DNA of 45,790 nucleotides from Clostridia bacterium (GCA_017452785.1 JAFTLT010000026.1:1-45790); one strand, 5' to 3'; shown: positions 25,677 through 33,789, counted from the stretch's first letter. The notes: generated from the letters alone by a model not told the origin. Numbers and translations are program-made.

Positions 25677-26912
25677 ATGAATTCAGATAAATATGACAAC
25701 ATAAACGGTGGAAAAACATCTGAATATTCTCCTGCTCAAAGGGGTGCAATGATAAGTGTTGCAGTTATTCTGATTTTTCTTATGAGCATTTTCGGTGTGG
25801 CAGGTCTTCATATACTCGTTGATGACAAGGAGTTTTCTGAAAGCGAAAACAGAGTGCTTACCGACATGCCGAAGCTCACCTTTTCGGGTATATTCGACGG
25901 CAGCTTTATGAAAAGCTTTGAAAGCTATCTTACAGATCAGTTCCCTTTCAGAGATAAGATAATTTCACTAAAAACCTATGCCGACAGAGTTGTTGGCAAA
26001 AACGAAGAAAACGGTGTCTATATCGGTCAGGACGATTTTCTTTTTGACTCTCAGAGTGAATATAACGAGGCTCAGGTAAAGGAAATAACCGATGCAATTG
26101 TGTCCTTTACTAAATCCAATAAGGGTGTAAAACGAGCCTTTCTTTTGGCACCTAATTCTTCATATATCTATTCCGATAAGCTGCCGAAGCACCTTGAAAT
26201 GCCGAATCAGCGTGATCAGATAAGAAATATATATAATCTGCTGAAAAAAGATAAGAGCCTGACATGGGTTAATGTCTGCAGCCTTTTTGAAAAAAGCGTA
26301 AAAGAAAATGACACTCTGCTTTATTATAAAACAGACCATCACTGGACAACAAGAGCAGCAAAAAAAGTGTTTAATGTGCTTAAAGAAAAGTGGGGACTCA
26401 CCACAACAGGTAACATTTATGAGAATGTCGAAGCTGAACCGAAATATAATTTTTATACAGTTTCAGCCACATTTCAGGGAACTCTTTCCTCTACGGCAGG
26501 AGTACACGACGCCTATGATACTGTGGAAATTTGCGTGCCGAAGAAATCCGAAGGCACATATGTTGTGAATTTTGAGTCGTCCTCACTTAAAACGCCTTCG
26601 CTTTTCTTTGAGGAAAAGTTAGAGCAGAAAAATCACTATGAGGTTTTCCTTGGTGGAAACTATGATAAGGTGATTATCTCTACTGTTTCGCAGTCACCGA
26701 ACACACTGCTTTTAATCAAGGATTCCTATGCTAACTGTATGATTCCTATGCTGACACCTTATTTCGGCAAAATTGTGGTGCTTGACCCAAGATACCTTAC
26801 AGACAGCCTTGACAGCATTGTTAAGGAAAACGATTTCACTCACATCCTTTTTCTTTATAACCTGAATACCTTTCTTGAGGACACATCACTTGCACAGTGT
26901 CTTGCAAGCTGA
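25677..26912 (+). CDS. DHHW family protein (AlgJ/AlgX-like acetyltransferase partner)
   Basis: 411 residues. An N-terminal membrane segment (MISVAVILIFLMSIFGVAGL, about 24-43) is followed by an extracytoplasmic SGNH-like domain. The defining TDHHWT motif has D220-H221-H222-W223, and a late KDSYANCMIPML segment supplies the nucleophile-Ser block of AlgX/AlgJ relatives. ENRVLTDMPKLTFSGIFDG at the N-terminus is typical of the family. It should receive acetyl groups from the MBOAT protein and place them on a surface glycan. It is the last gene of the four-gene operon. Confidence 0.93.
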   Translation: MNSDKYDNINGGKTSEYSPAQRGAMISVAVILIFLMSIFGVAGLHILVDDKEFSESENRVLTDMPKLTFSGIFDGSFMKSFESYLTDQFPFRDKIISLKTYADRVVGKNEENGVYIGQDDFLFDSQSEYNEAQVKEITDAIVSFTKSNKGVKRAFLLAPNSSYIYSDKLPKHLEMPNQRDQIRNIYNLLKKDKSLTWVNVCSLFEKSVKENDTLLYYKTDHHWTTRAAKKVFNVLKEKWGLTTTGNIYENVEAEPKYNFYTVSATFQGTLSSTAGVHDAYDTVEICVPKKSEGTYVVNFESSSLKTPSLFFEEKLEQKNHYEVFLGGNYDKVIISTVSQSPNTLLLIKDSYANCMIPMLTPYFGKIVVLDPRYLTDSLDSIVKENDFTHILFLYNLNTFLEDTSLAQCLAS

Positions 26913-26925
26913 GAATAAAAAATAT

Positions 26926-26959
26926 AACGCTCACGAAGAAAAAATCGTGAGCGTTTTTG
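26926..26959. terminator. Bidirectional terminator between convergent operons
   Basis: AACGCTCACGA (26926-26936) and TCGTGAGCGTT (26945-26955) form a perfect 11-bp stem with an A-rich loop and U-runs on both strands. Confidence 0.85.
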
Positions 26960-26973
26960 TATGTAATTATCTT

Positions 26974-29712
26974 TTATTTTGTGTGAAGTCTTATCACAGT
27001 TGCGCTGTACTGAGGCACTGTGTAGTTGAACTTTTCACTGAAGCCGTCAACGCTGAATTCTTCCATAATGCAGTCTTCTTTTGCGCCGAGAATGTTATCG
27101 TTATTGAGGCTGTCGCCTGCTACCTGAGCAACATCGGCTCTTGTTTCAATTTCAGCACCGCTGACGTTAACTGCAAAGACTCTGTCTGAACCTGTTACGT
27201 TAACAAGCTTAACAATGATGTCGCCAGTTTCCTCATCGGTTGACACCACCTGATAAGCCTCTGCGTTGCAGTCTGACTCTGCGTCATAGCTGAACTGTAA
27301 TTCATCGTCAATATAGCCTTTGATATTAGTGCCGTCAACAACAATTTTAATTTCATAGGTAACGCCTGTTTCGACGGTGAAATCTGAAACAGTGCCGGGC
27401 AGAATGCCTGTCTTAGCGCCGTTTTCAATTCTCTGCAGAGCTGACTTTGTGTTGTCCCAACCGCCGATATTCCAATAGAAGCAGTTAGCTTCATCCTGAA
27501 TAAGGAAGGGAATATAGAAGCCTTCAGCACCCTCAAGCTTGGTTGCCTCAAAGCTGTAGGTGTAATTTGACCACTCTTTATCACCGAAATAAGCTGATGC
27601 TCCAAGCTCGTGATAGGGGAGCTCAGTTGCTTTTTGTGTCAGCTTTCCGTCTTTGATTTCCCAATCGCCGTCACTTGCTTCGAGCCAGTTCCACCAGAAG
27701 TTTTTAACTGAGAAGTTATCCTTATCGAGAACCTTGCCTGTCTCATTGTCTGTAACCTTTACGTTGTCAAACTGAGCCTTTGTCCACCAAGTGCCAAGAC
27801 CCACCATACCGCTGAGATCCTTTGCGGGAATATCAGCACCGCCGAGCTCAGAGGAAATAAGTGTATCACCGGGATTATTTGAGAAGAGCTTTTGCACATA
27901 GTAGTTTATTGACCCGGTTGAAAGGTGATTGTTGAACCATATAAGGTTAGGTGACCAGTGAGTTGCTGTCAGGTTGCCGAAAAGGGGAGCGTAAGCCGCC
28001 ATAACAACTATATCGCTGTTTCTTTCAAGACCTGTCATATATGCAGCCTCAGCAAGAGCCGATTCGAGTCTGTTTGATCTTGCGGCATATTCACCTAAAA
28101 AGACCTTGAGTCCGCCTCCGTAGTAGGTGTCGGTCATATTTTCCACTGTTCTTGAATAGTTATCCTCGTCATAATGGTCAACGTTTTTAAAGAACCATGA
28201 GGGCTCATTATAATAGTGGTGGTCTGTTGCACCTGCAAATTCATCGGCAGTCATACCGTTTGCTTCGATATAGTCCTTTGCATATTCATAGGATGCAAGA
28301 TAGTTTGCGCCGCTTGTTGCATCATCTGCACCTGAGGAATAGATAAGCTCAAGACCTGCATATAATTCGGGGTTATTCTTCTTAGCTTCGTTAAAGCTCT
28401 CAAGGAAGATTTCATATCTCTCGAAATAATCTTCTCCTTCGTTTTCGTTTCCGATGCAGATATATTTAAGCTCAAAGGGCTCAGCGTGACCAAGAGAAGC
28501 TCTCACCTTGCCCCAAGTGGTGCTCTCATCACCACGGCAGAATTCAACAAGGTCATGCATATCCTGCAGATACTGTCTGAATTCATCTGAGTCAATGTCA
28601 ACGGGTCCCTTGCCTCTCATCTGGCAGTTGAGTCCGCAGTTGAGCACGGGTACGCCTACAGCGCCGATATCCTCAGCCAGCTGGAAATATTCAAAGAAGC
28701 CGAGACCGTAGCTCATATAGCAGGGCAGGGGGTCGTCAGTGGCGGCAACATTTGTCCACAGGTTGATGCCGTATTTTCGTGCTGCAACATCACCGTATCT
28801 TCCCTCAAATTCAAGAGGAAGTCCGTCTCTGCCGACACCGATTGAGTCCTTCCAGTTGTACGCGCTGTCATAGTCCCAGCCTTCAATTACACAGCCGCCG
28901 GGGAAGCGAAGAAATGCGGGCTGAAGCTCATAGAGCTTGGTAGCAAGGTCCATTCGCATACCGTGACCTTTGAAAGTCTGTGGCATAAGAGATACCATAT
29001 CGAAAGCAGCCTTGCCGTTGTCGATAAGCACCTGAAGGAAAACATCGCTTGATGCAGTACGGCCTGATGTGAGCTTGAGCTCATACTTTGTCCATTCGTC
29101 GCTTATAACATTGATTGTGCCCGTTGCGGAAACAACCGAGCCCGCAACGAGATTGACAGTTATATTGCCATTGTAGCCGTCAAGAGCCTTAGCATAAACA
29201 GAAAAGTCATACTCTTCGCCTTTTTCTATAGCCATACCCTCTAAAAAGCCTTTGTTTGCAATTCCGGCAGGGGTACCTGAATCGTTGGTGATAACAAGAT
29301 AGTTAGTGTTGTTTTCGTTAAGACAGCCCTCAGGGTCATCCTTTACAACCTCAAGAGAAGCATCCCCGACTCCAATGTAGCCGTGAAGCTCATCGTCAAG
29401 GGCAAGAGTGCCGTATTCAAATGAACGGTTAACTACCTTTTCAGCATAAAGACCGCCGTCTGCGGCAAAGTTAATATCCTCAAAGAAAATGCCGTAAAGC
29501 AGGTCGCTGATGTCATGAATTTCGTCACCTGCATCAATGTCAAGGGTGTAATCTGCCACGCTTTCAGACGCATCATAGGCTGTAACAGTGTTTTCTTTCG
29601 GGCGAGAGGTGATAATGTCTGCATCTTCACCACCGATAATTGAAAGTGCAGTGAGAAGTGAAATAAACACTGCTGATATTTTCTTGAGAAAAGCTAATAA
29701 TTTATGCTGCAT
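26974..29712 (-). CDS. Large secreted alpha-L-arabinofuranosidase (GH51) with CBM-like and inserted LamG-like domains
   Basis: About 912 residues. The ATG at 29712 has AAGGAGG directly upstream; the frame to 29748 overlaps the -10. A signal peptide (about 1-30, AVFISLLTALSIIGG) is followed by DISDLLYGIFFEDINFAADG and a CBM4/9-like beta-sandwich (about 85-220). The GH51 barrel follows (RFPGGCVIEGWDYDSAYNWKDS), with acid/base E423 in IGNENEGED and nucleophile E541 in FLGEYAAR. The C-terminal region is interrupted by a jellyroll resembling concanavalin/LamG folds (about 660-830: FWWNWLEASDGDWEI...FYIPFLIQDEANCFYWNIGGW), after which the beta domain resumes. It should act outside the cell on arabinan or arabinoxylan, with products then processed by the cytosolic GH51 and GH43. 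It has a strong promoter at 29747-29775. Confidence 0.93.
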   Translation of the reverse strand: MQHKLLAFLKKISAVFISLLTALSIIGGEDADIITSRPKENTVTAYDASESVADYTLDIDAGDEIHDISDLLYGIFFEDINFAADGGLYAEKVVNRSFEYGTLALDDELHGYIGVGDASLEVVKDDPEGCLNENNTNYLVITNDSGTPAGIANKGFLEGMAIEKGEEYDFSVYAKALDGYNGNITVNLVAGSVVSATGTINVISDEWTKYELKLTSGRTASSDVFLQVLIDNGKAAFDMVSLMPQTFKGHGMRMDLATKLYELQPAFLRFPGGCVIEGWDYDSAYNWKDSIGVGRDGLPLEFEGRYGDVAARKYGINLWTNVAATDDPLPCYMSYGLGFFEYFQLAEDIGAVGVPVLNCGLNCQMRGKGPVDIDSDEFRQYLQDMHDLVEFCRGDESTTWGKVRASLGHAEPFELKYICIGNENEGEDYFERYEIFLESFNEAKKNNPELYAGLELIYSSGADDATSGANYLASYEYAKDYIEANGMTADEFAGATDHHYYNEPSWFFKNVDHYDEDNYSRTVENMTDTYYGGGLKVFLGEYAARSNRLESALAEAAYMTGLERNSDIVVMAAYAPLFGNLTATHWSPNLIWFNNHLSTGSINYYVQKLFSNNPGDTLISSELGGADIPAKDLSGMVGLGTWWTKAQFDNVKVTDNETGKVLDKDNFSVKNFWWNWLEASDGDWEIKDGKLTQKATELPYHELGASAYFGDKEWSNYTYSFEATKLEGAEGFYIPFLIQDEANCFYWNIGGWDNTKSALQRIENGAKTGILPGTVSDFTVETGVTYEIKIVVDGTNIKGYIDDELQFSYDAESDCNAEAYQVVSTDEETGDIIVKLVNVTGSDRVFAVNVSGAEIETRADVAQVAGDSLNNDNILGAKEDCIMEEFSVDGFSEKFNYTVPQYSATVIRLHTK

Positions 29713-29746
29713 ATTTGTCCTCCTTTTTTTCTTTAAGACTACATAC

Positions 29747-29775
29747 ATAATATATCAATATAGAATAAAAGTCAA
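29747..29775 (-). promoter_or_regulatory. Promoter of the large GH51 gene
   Basis: Minus strand TTGACT (29775-29770), 17-bp spacer, TATTAT (29752-29747), about 35 nt before the ATG. Confidence 0.75.
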
Positions 29776-29785
29776 TGAAAAGAGC

Positions 29786-29833
29786 ATGAAAAAGGACAAG
29801 TCTTATTGCCCTTGTGATATGCAATGACTTGCC
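29786..29833 (-). terminator. Terminator of the RHH gene
   Basis: Minus strand GGCAAGTC (29833-29826) pairs with GACTTGTC (29802-29795) around a smaller inner hairpin, followed by CTTTTTC. Confidence 0.6.
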
Positions 29834-29839
29834 ATGAAT

Positions 29840-29992
29840 TTAATTTATGTTTTTTTTCTGAGTGACATATTCTTTAAGCACCTTGTTTATGAACTGAGAA
29901 AAGGAACGGTCATCCTTTTCTGCAAGGTCTCTTATTTCTTTAACAATGTCGCTGTCAAGAGTTATGCTGACTTTTTCTTTCAAGGGTTTCAT
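29840..29992 (-). CDS. Small ribbon-helix-helix (CopG/Arc-type) DNA-binding protein
   Basis: 50 residues, ATG at 29992 preceded by GGAGGC. The sequence reads MKPLKEKVSITLDSDIVKEI, then RDLAEKDDRSFSQFINKVLK and EYVTQKKNIN. An N-terminal beta strand with alternating residues (KVSITLDSD) and two helices separated by a DDRSFSQ turn is the RHH fold. These proteins bind DNA as dimers, often as antitoxins or autoregulators. No toxin gene (RelE, MazF, BrnT or HicA-like) adjoins it. It diverges from the operon starting at 30114, across repeated TTGACA words (30035-30053) that could be its sites. It may be a local regulator of that surface-protein operon. Confidence 0.8.
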   Translation of the reverse strand: MKPLKEKVSITLDSDIVKEIRDLAEKDDRSFSQFINKVLKEYVTQKKNIN

Positions 29993-30047
29993 CTTAATGC
30001 CTCCAACAAATCTATAACAGATATAATAACATTTTTGACACTTAGCA

Positions 30048-30076
30048 TTGACAAATCCGATAAAGTAGGATAAAAT
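30048..30076 (+). promoter_or_regulatory. Consensus promoter of the surface-protein operon
   Basis: TTGACA (30048-30053), 17-bp spacer, TAAAAT (30071-30076), about 38 nt before the ATG at 30114. A second TTGACA word at 30035-30040, 13 bp upstream in direct orientation, may be part of an operator for the divergent RHH gene. Confidence 0.75.
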
Positions 30077-30113
30077 ACTACCAAGACGAATGTCTATGAA
30101 AGGAGCTCAGATT

Positions 30114-31337
30114 ATGAAAAACAAAAAACTCACAGTTGCAGCAGGTTCAATGCTTGTAATTGCTATGCTCTTCAGCACTCTTTCGGTAGCTGCTGTTGAC
30201 TGCGATGCTGCAACCACCACACCCACACACCATGCATCAACAGAGGTTGTTTCAACAACTGTAATACATGGAAGCGAAGAACCCACAAACGTACCCGTAG
30301 AAGTACCCACAACCGAACCCACAACCGACGGCGAATATTCCGATGAATATTGGGACGGATACTACGACGGGTATTATGACGGTGTGGAAGACATTGAAAA
30401 CGAAGACTATGATAGCGGTTATGATGACGGCTATGACGACGGTGAATACGACGGCTACTGGCAAGGGTACTATGAGGGCTACTATGATGGAGTAAATGCT
30501 TACGAAGAGCCTACAATTTTTGATAAATGGGATAATTTCACCTATGAACTGAAATACAGAATTGAATTATTCTTTGCAAGAATCAGAGATTTTTTTGAAA
30601 GAATCTTCAAAACAGGTGATTATACACCCGTTGAGCCCATTGACCCTGACAACAGCGACTTTATCCCCGATGGCTCACAGGCAACACTGGAAGGTAATAC
30701 TGAAACTCAGACTCTCTGTGATGAGTTCAATGCACTCGTAGAGACTGCAAGAGAAGTGAAAGAACCGGTTACAATAACTAAAAAGGTAGATGTAGGTATT
30801 ACTGTTGGTGATGTTCCTGCTATTGCGGCAAATATTGTAAACGACATTATTGAAAGCTTCCTCGTTAATGATTCCACAACAAATTATTATGTTGCAGGTG
30901 ATTATGCATACACTGTTCAGTCCACTGAGCTTTATCCTGAAGGTCTTGCAGAGGCAACAAAAACGGTAAATGCCGACGGTACAACAGATTATAAGTTTGT
31001 AGTTATTGAAGAAGCCGCATACTATAACGGCAATTATACCACAGGCGTGAAGTTTGTAGATGGTGAAATCACTGAGACAAACCTTCAGCATGATTATGTG
31101 GCTGACACACTTTATATTGAATATGCGGACCTTGATCCCGTTACAATCAAGACAGCTGAAATTGTTTATCCCGGTGCAACAATCACCGCTAAGACAGACG
31201 CCAAGGGCAGACTTATTGCTTATGATATCAATATGCCTGTTAAGGGTGAAGGTACTGCAAAAATATCTGCAATAACCTTGACTGCAAGTCTTGAAGGCTA
31301 CAGAAACGAAGGCTTTGTAATGGAATACGATGCATAA
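30114..31337 (+). CDS. Secreted protein with Tyr/Asp/Gly repeat and amphipathic helix
   Basis: About 407 residues; the ATG at 30114 has AAAGGAG and opens a signal peptide (KKLTVAAGSMLVIAMLFSTLS, cleavage near AAVDCDA). It is followed by a Thr/Pro-rich linker (EVPTTEPTTD), then a stretch of about 60 residues built from YDGYYDG / YDDGYDDG units (about 75-135). Next is an amphipathic segment (RIELFFARIRDFFERIFKTG), then a C-terminal alpha/beta domain of about 200 residues with no recognised family. The acidic aromatic repeats could bind Ca2+ or carbohydrate, but this is conjecture. It is first gene of an operon with the LRR protein 18 bp downstream. Confidence 0.78.
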   Translation: MKNKKLTVAAGSMLVIAMLFSTLSVAAVDCDAATTTPTHHASTEVVSTTVIHGSEEPTNVPVEVPTTEPTTDGEYSDEYWDGYYDGYYDGVEDIENEDYDSGYDDGYDDGEYDGYWQGYYEGYYDGVNAYEEPTIFDKWDNFTYELKYRIELFFARIRDFFERIFKTGDYTPVEPIDPDNSDFIPDGSQATLEGNTETQTLCDEFNALVETAREVKEPVTITKKVDVGITVGDVPAIAANIVNDIIESFLVNDSTTNYYVAGDYAYTVQSTELYPEGLAEATKTVNADGTTDYKFVVIEEAAYYNGNYTTGVKFVDGEITETNLQHDYVADTLYIEYADLDPVTIKTAEIVYPGATITAKTDAKGRLIAYDINMPVKGEGTAKISAITLTASLEGYRNEGFVMEYDA

Positions 31338-31355
31338 TTTAAGGAGGCAATATAA

Positions 31356-32864
31356 ATGAAAAAAATTACAAAATTGATAAGTTTGCTTTTAGTGGTGCTT
31401 ATGGTGTTTTCAGTAATGCCTATTAGTGCGAGTGCCCTTGTTTATTCAGGTGAAGCAGGCGAAAACGTAACATGGACTTATGACACTAAAACAGATGTTA
31501 TTAAGTTTTCAGGTTGGGGTCCGATGTATGACTACGGCACAATAAGACCAACACAGTGGAATCTTTATAAAGCGACAATAAAAGAAGTTGTAATCGGAGA
31601 CGGTATCACACATATCGGTAGTAATTCCTTTGAAGCATGTGCAATAAGTAAAGTAACCATTCCTGATTCTGTTGTGTCTATAGGCAATGACGCTTTCAGA
31701 GGCTGTTATAATCTAGTTACAATTGTAATTCCTGACAGCGTAACTACAATGGGTATAAGTGTTTTTGAGACCTGCTCAAATCTCAAAAATGTAAAGTTAA
31801 GTGAAAATCTAGAAATAATTGACAACAGAACTTTCCATGGTTGTCTGGCGTTGGATGAAATAGAGATACCCGATAGCGTTACTGCTATTCACGACCGAGC
31901 TTTTTATCACTGCCAAGACCTCACTAGAATAGAAATACCCGATAGTGTAGAGACAATTAAAATCGAAGCTTTCGCCTATTGCCACAACCTTTCATCGTTG
32001 GATCTCGGCAAAGGTATAAAGAATATAGGAACAAGCGCATTTTCTTTTACAGCCTTAGAAACAGTTCATTTTCCGGCAAGTATTGAAAGTATTGGAACAA
32101 CTGCTTTCTTCTCAGATACACAGACACTTAAGAAAGCATATTTTGAAAAAGGTGTTGAGAAAATAGATCCTACAGCGTTTAATGTTTCTAATGCCGATGG
32201 CGGAACCAGTGTAGGTCTTACAGATATATATTTTTCTGGCACAGAGAGCGAGTGGTTAGATATTGATGCAGCTCTGTTCAGAAGCTATTTCACAGGCACT
32301 ATGCATTATACACACTCACATGAATATAAAGAAGAAATTATAGTGAAACCTACTTGTGCAGAAGGTCTCAGTCTTATGAAATGCGTAGATTGCGGATCAT
32401 CATATTATGAAAAAACAGCTCCTGTAAGAAGCCATAACTTTTCTGAAAGATTATCAATTGATTTATATGCTACTTGTGTCAAAAGCGGTTTGCTTACACT
32501 CGGTTGCACAGGTTGCGATGCAACAAAACAAGTTCCCACCTCAAAAAATCCCAACAACCATGCAAATACACGTGAAGTAGGCTATGCAAAAGAAACATGC
32601 GGAAAAGACGGTTATAGTGGAGATATATTCTGCGATGCATGTTCAAAGCAGGTTGTTTACGGCAAAGTAATTCCTGCAACAGGCAACCATAAAGATGATA
32701 ACCACGACGGATTGTGTGATGTCTGTGGCACTGATACAACCGTTGGATGTGACTGCCTTTGCCATAAAGGCGGAGCATTAGCTCCTCTCTGGAGCTTTGT
32801 GCGTTTTTTCTGGAAACTGTTTAAAATGAATACCCTTTGTGAATGCGGAAAAGCTCACTATTAA
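31356..32864 (+). CDS. Secreted BspA-like leucine-rich repeat protein with CGxxHY-type tail
   Basis: 502 residues. A signal peptide (1-27, MVFSVMPISASA) is followed by seven to eight LRR_5/BspA repeats of the form IEIPDSVTxIxxxAFxxCxxL (about 75-300). Then come three Cys repeats (PTCAEGLSLMKCVDCG, ATCVKSGLLTLGCTGC, ETCGKDGYSGDIFCDAC), a NHDGLCDVCG loop, and the tail CDCLCHK...RFFWKLFK...CECGKAHY. The Cys repeats and the tail closely parallel the 1521-residue protein, so both probably share a surface-localisation or assembly mechanism. BspA-type LRR proteins mediate binding to host or matrix proteins. RBS AAGGAGG. It is second in the operon, and the small membrane peptide follows. Confidence 0.88.
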   Translation: MKKITKLISLLLVVLMVFSVMPISASALVYSGEAGENVTWTYDTKTDVIKFSGWGPMYDYGTIRPTQWNLYKATIKEVVIGDGITHIGSNSFEACAISKVTIPDSVVSIGNDAFRGCYNLVTIVIPDSVTTMGISVFETCSNLKNVKLSENLEIIDNRTFHGCLALDEIEIPDSVTAIHDRAFYHCQDLTRIEIPDSVETIKIEAFAYCHNLSSLDLGKGIKNIGTSAFSFTALETVHFPASIESIGTTAFFSDTQTLKKAYFEKGVEKIDPTAFNVSNADGGTSVGLTDIYFSGTESEWLDIDAALFRSYFTGTMHYTHSHEYKEEIIVKPTCAEGLSLMKCVDCGSSYYEKTAPVRSHNFSERLSIDLYATCVKSGLLTLGCTGCDATKQVPTSKNPNNHANTREVGYAKETCGKDGYSGDIFCDACSKQVVYGKVIPATGNHKDDNHDGLCDVCGTDTTVGCDCLCHKGGALAPLWSFVRFFWKLFKMNTLCECGKAHY

Positions 32865-32921
32865 TTAAGTAATTTCTTTTGTCGCGACATATAAGAAAAA
32901 ATTAAATGAAAGGAGAAAAAC

Positions 32922-33065
32922 ATGGCAGGCTTAAGCGCTATCATCGCAGCAATTATATATCCCATGTGGTGGTTTATTGCATCTGTTTCAGGCAAAGATG
33001 CTCCCAGTTTTTCTGAGCTCACAGCTGACTTAGCTGAAACAATGTTTAAAAACGCTACCGAATAA
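32922..33065 (+). CDS. Small 47-residue membrane peptide
   Basis: ATG at 32922 with AAAGGAG eight bases upstream; stop TAA at 33063-33065. The protein starts MAGLSAIIAAIIYPMWWFIA and continues SVSGKDAPSFSELTADLAET before a short polar end. It has one hydrophobic segment of about 18 residues followed by an acidic amphipathic tail. No family recognised. It lies 57 bp after the LRR gene and just before a terminator, so it is probably cotranscribed. A GTCGCGAC palindrome (32879-32886-region) precedes it. It could be a small regulatory or assembly factor for the surface proteins; that is inference. Confidence 0.7.
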   Translation: MAGLSAIIAAIIYPMWWFIASVSGKDAPSFSELTADLAETMFKNATE

Positions 33066-33074
33066 TCTAACTCA

Positions 33075-33104
33075 AACCGGCGGGATAAATCCTGCCGGTT
33101 AATT
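33075..33104 (+). terminator. Terminator of the surface-protein operon
   Basis: AACCGGCGGGAT (33075-33086) and ATCCTGCCGGTT (33089-33100) pair over 12 positions with one G-T, followed by AATTCTG; U-run is poor. Confidence 0.6.
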
Positions 33105-33148
33105 CTGTGCGTCAGATATACTCACTGATATGATATAATTGAATAAAT

Positions 33149-33174
33149 AAAGAGAGCCGTTCAAGCTCTCTTTT
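33149..33174 (-). terminator. Terminator of the coiled-coil protein gene
   Basis: AAAGAGAGC (33149-33157) and GCTCTCTTT (33165-33173) form a perfect 9-bp stem with U-runs on both strands; it is just past the stop at 33182. Confidence 0.75.
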
Positions 33175-33181
33175 AGTCTGT

Positions 33182-33709
33182 TTATCTCGGTGCTCTGATA
33201 AGTCTTTGCAAATCTGCAGGAAGCTCCCTGAGCTTGTCCTCGTGTCTGAGATAATAGTCTCTGAGTGCAGACATTACAGATTGCAGAGAAGTTTTTGCTT
33301 TTTCCTGTGCTTCACAAAGCAGCTCAGCGCAGCGGTTTTTTGCATCTGTTTCCATTGCGGTGCATTTATAGCGTGTGTCGCTTTGAAGTTTATCGCAATA
33401 GTCTCTTGTCTGGTCTATCATTTCCTGACAGCGCTTTTCAGCAGAAGCGTTCATTGTCATCACTGTGGCAAGATATTCATCAGCTGCCTTCTGCGCTGCA
33501 GAGAAAACACCATTAATACTCAGTGCCGCCTCAGCTATGGAGCCTATTTTTTTTGTTCCCGATGCTCTCTCGCTGAGCTGTCTTTCTAAAGAAGCAATCT
33601 GTGAGCGCAGTACGGCAGCTTCTCTGTCTTTATCTTCAAGCAATGCTATGAGCTCTGATTTGCCGAGCTTTTTCAGTTCTTTTTCTGTCACGGTAAAATC
33701 CTCCGTCAT
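33182..33709 (-). CDS. Coiled-coil cytosolic protein, function unknown
   Basis: 175 residues, highly charged and helical, with no signal peptide or membrane segment. An N-terminal segment (KELKKLGKSELIALLEDKDR) forms a coiled coil (about 25-50). A conserved-looking central motif follows (IGSIAEAALSINGVFSAAQKAADEYL), then a long Ala/Glu/Lys helix (80-150) containing several cysteines. The pattern resembles DivIVA-like or septum-associated coiled-coil proteins, but I do not recognise a named family. It is a single gene with promoter (33724-33751) and terminator. Confidence 0.75.
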   Translation of the reverse strand: MTEDFTVTEKELKKLGKSELIALLEDKDREAAVLRSQIASLERQLSERASGTKKIGSIAEAALSINGVFSAAQKAADEYLATVMTMNASAEKRCQEMIDQTRDYCDKLQSDTRYKCTAMETDAKNRCAELLCEAQEKAKTSLQSVMSALRDYYLRHEDKLRELPADLQRLIRAPR

Positions 33710-33723
33710 CTTTTGTTAATTGA

Positions 33724-33751
33724 AGTATACCACAAAAGAAAACATTTTCAA
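33724..33751 (-). promoter_or_regulatory. Promoter of the coiled-coil gene
   Basis: Minus strand TTGAAA (33751-33746), 16-bp spacer, TATACT (33729-33724). Confidence 0.65.
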
Positions 33752-33789
33752 TAGAAAAGTCGAAATTTGCAGATATTATCAATTGGCTA

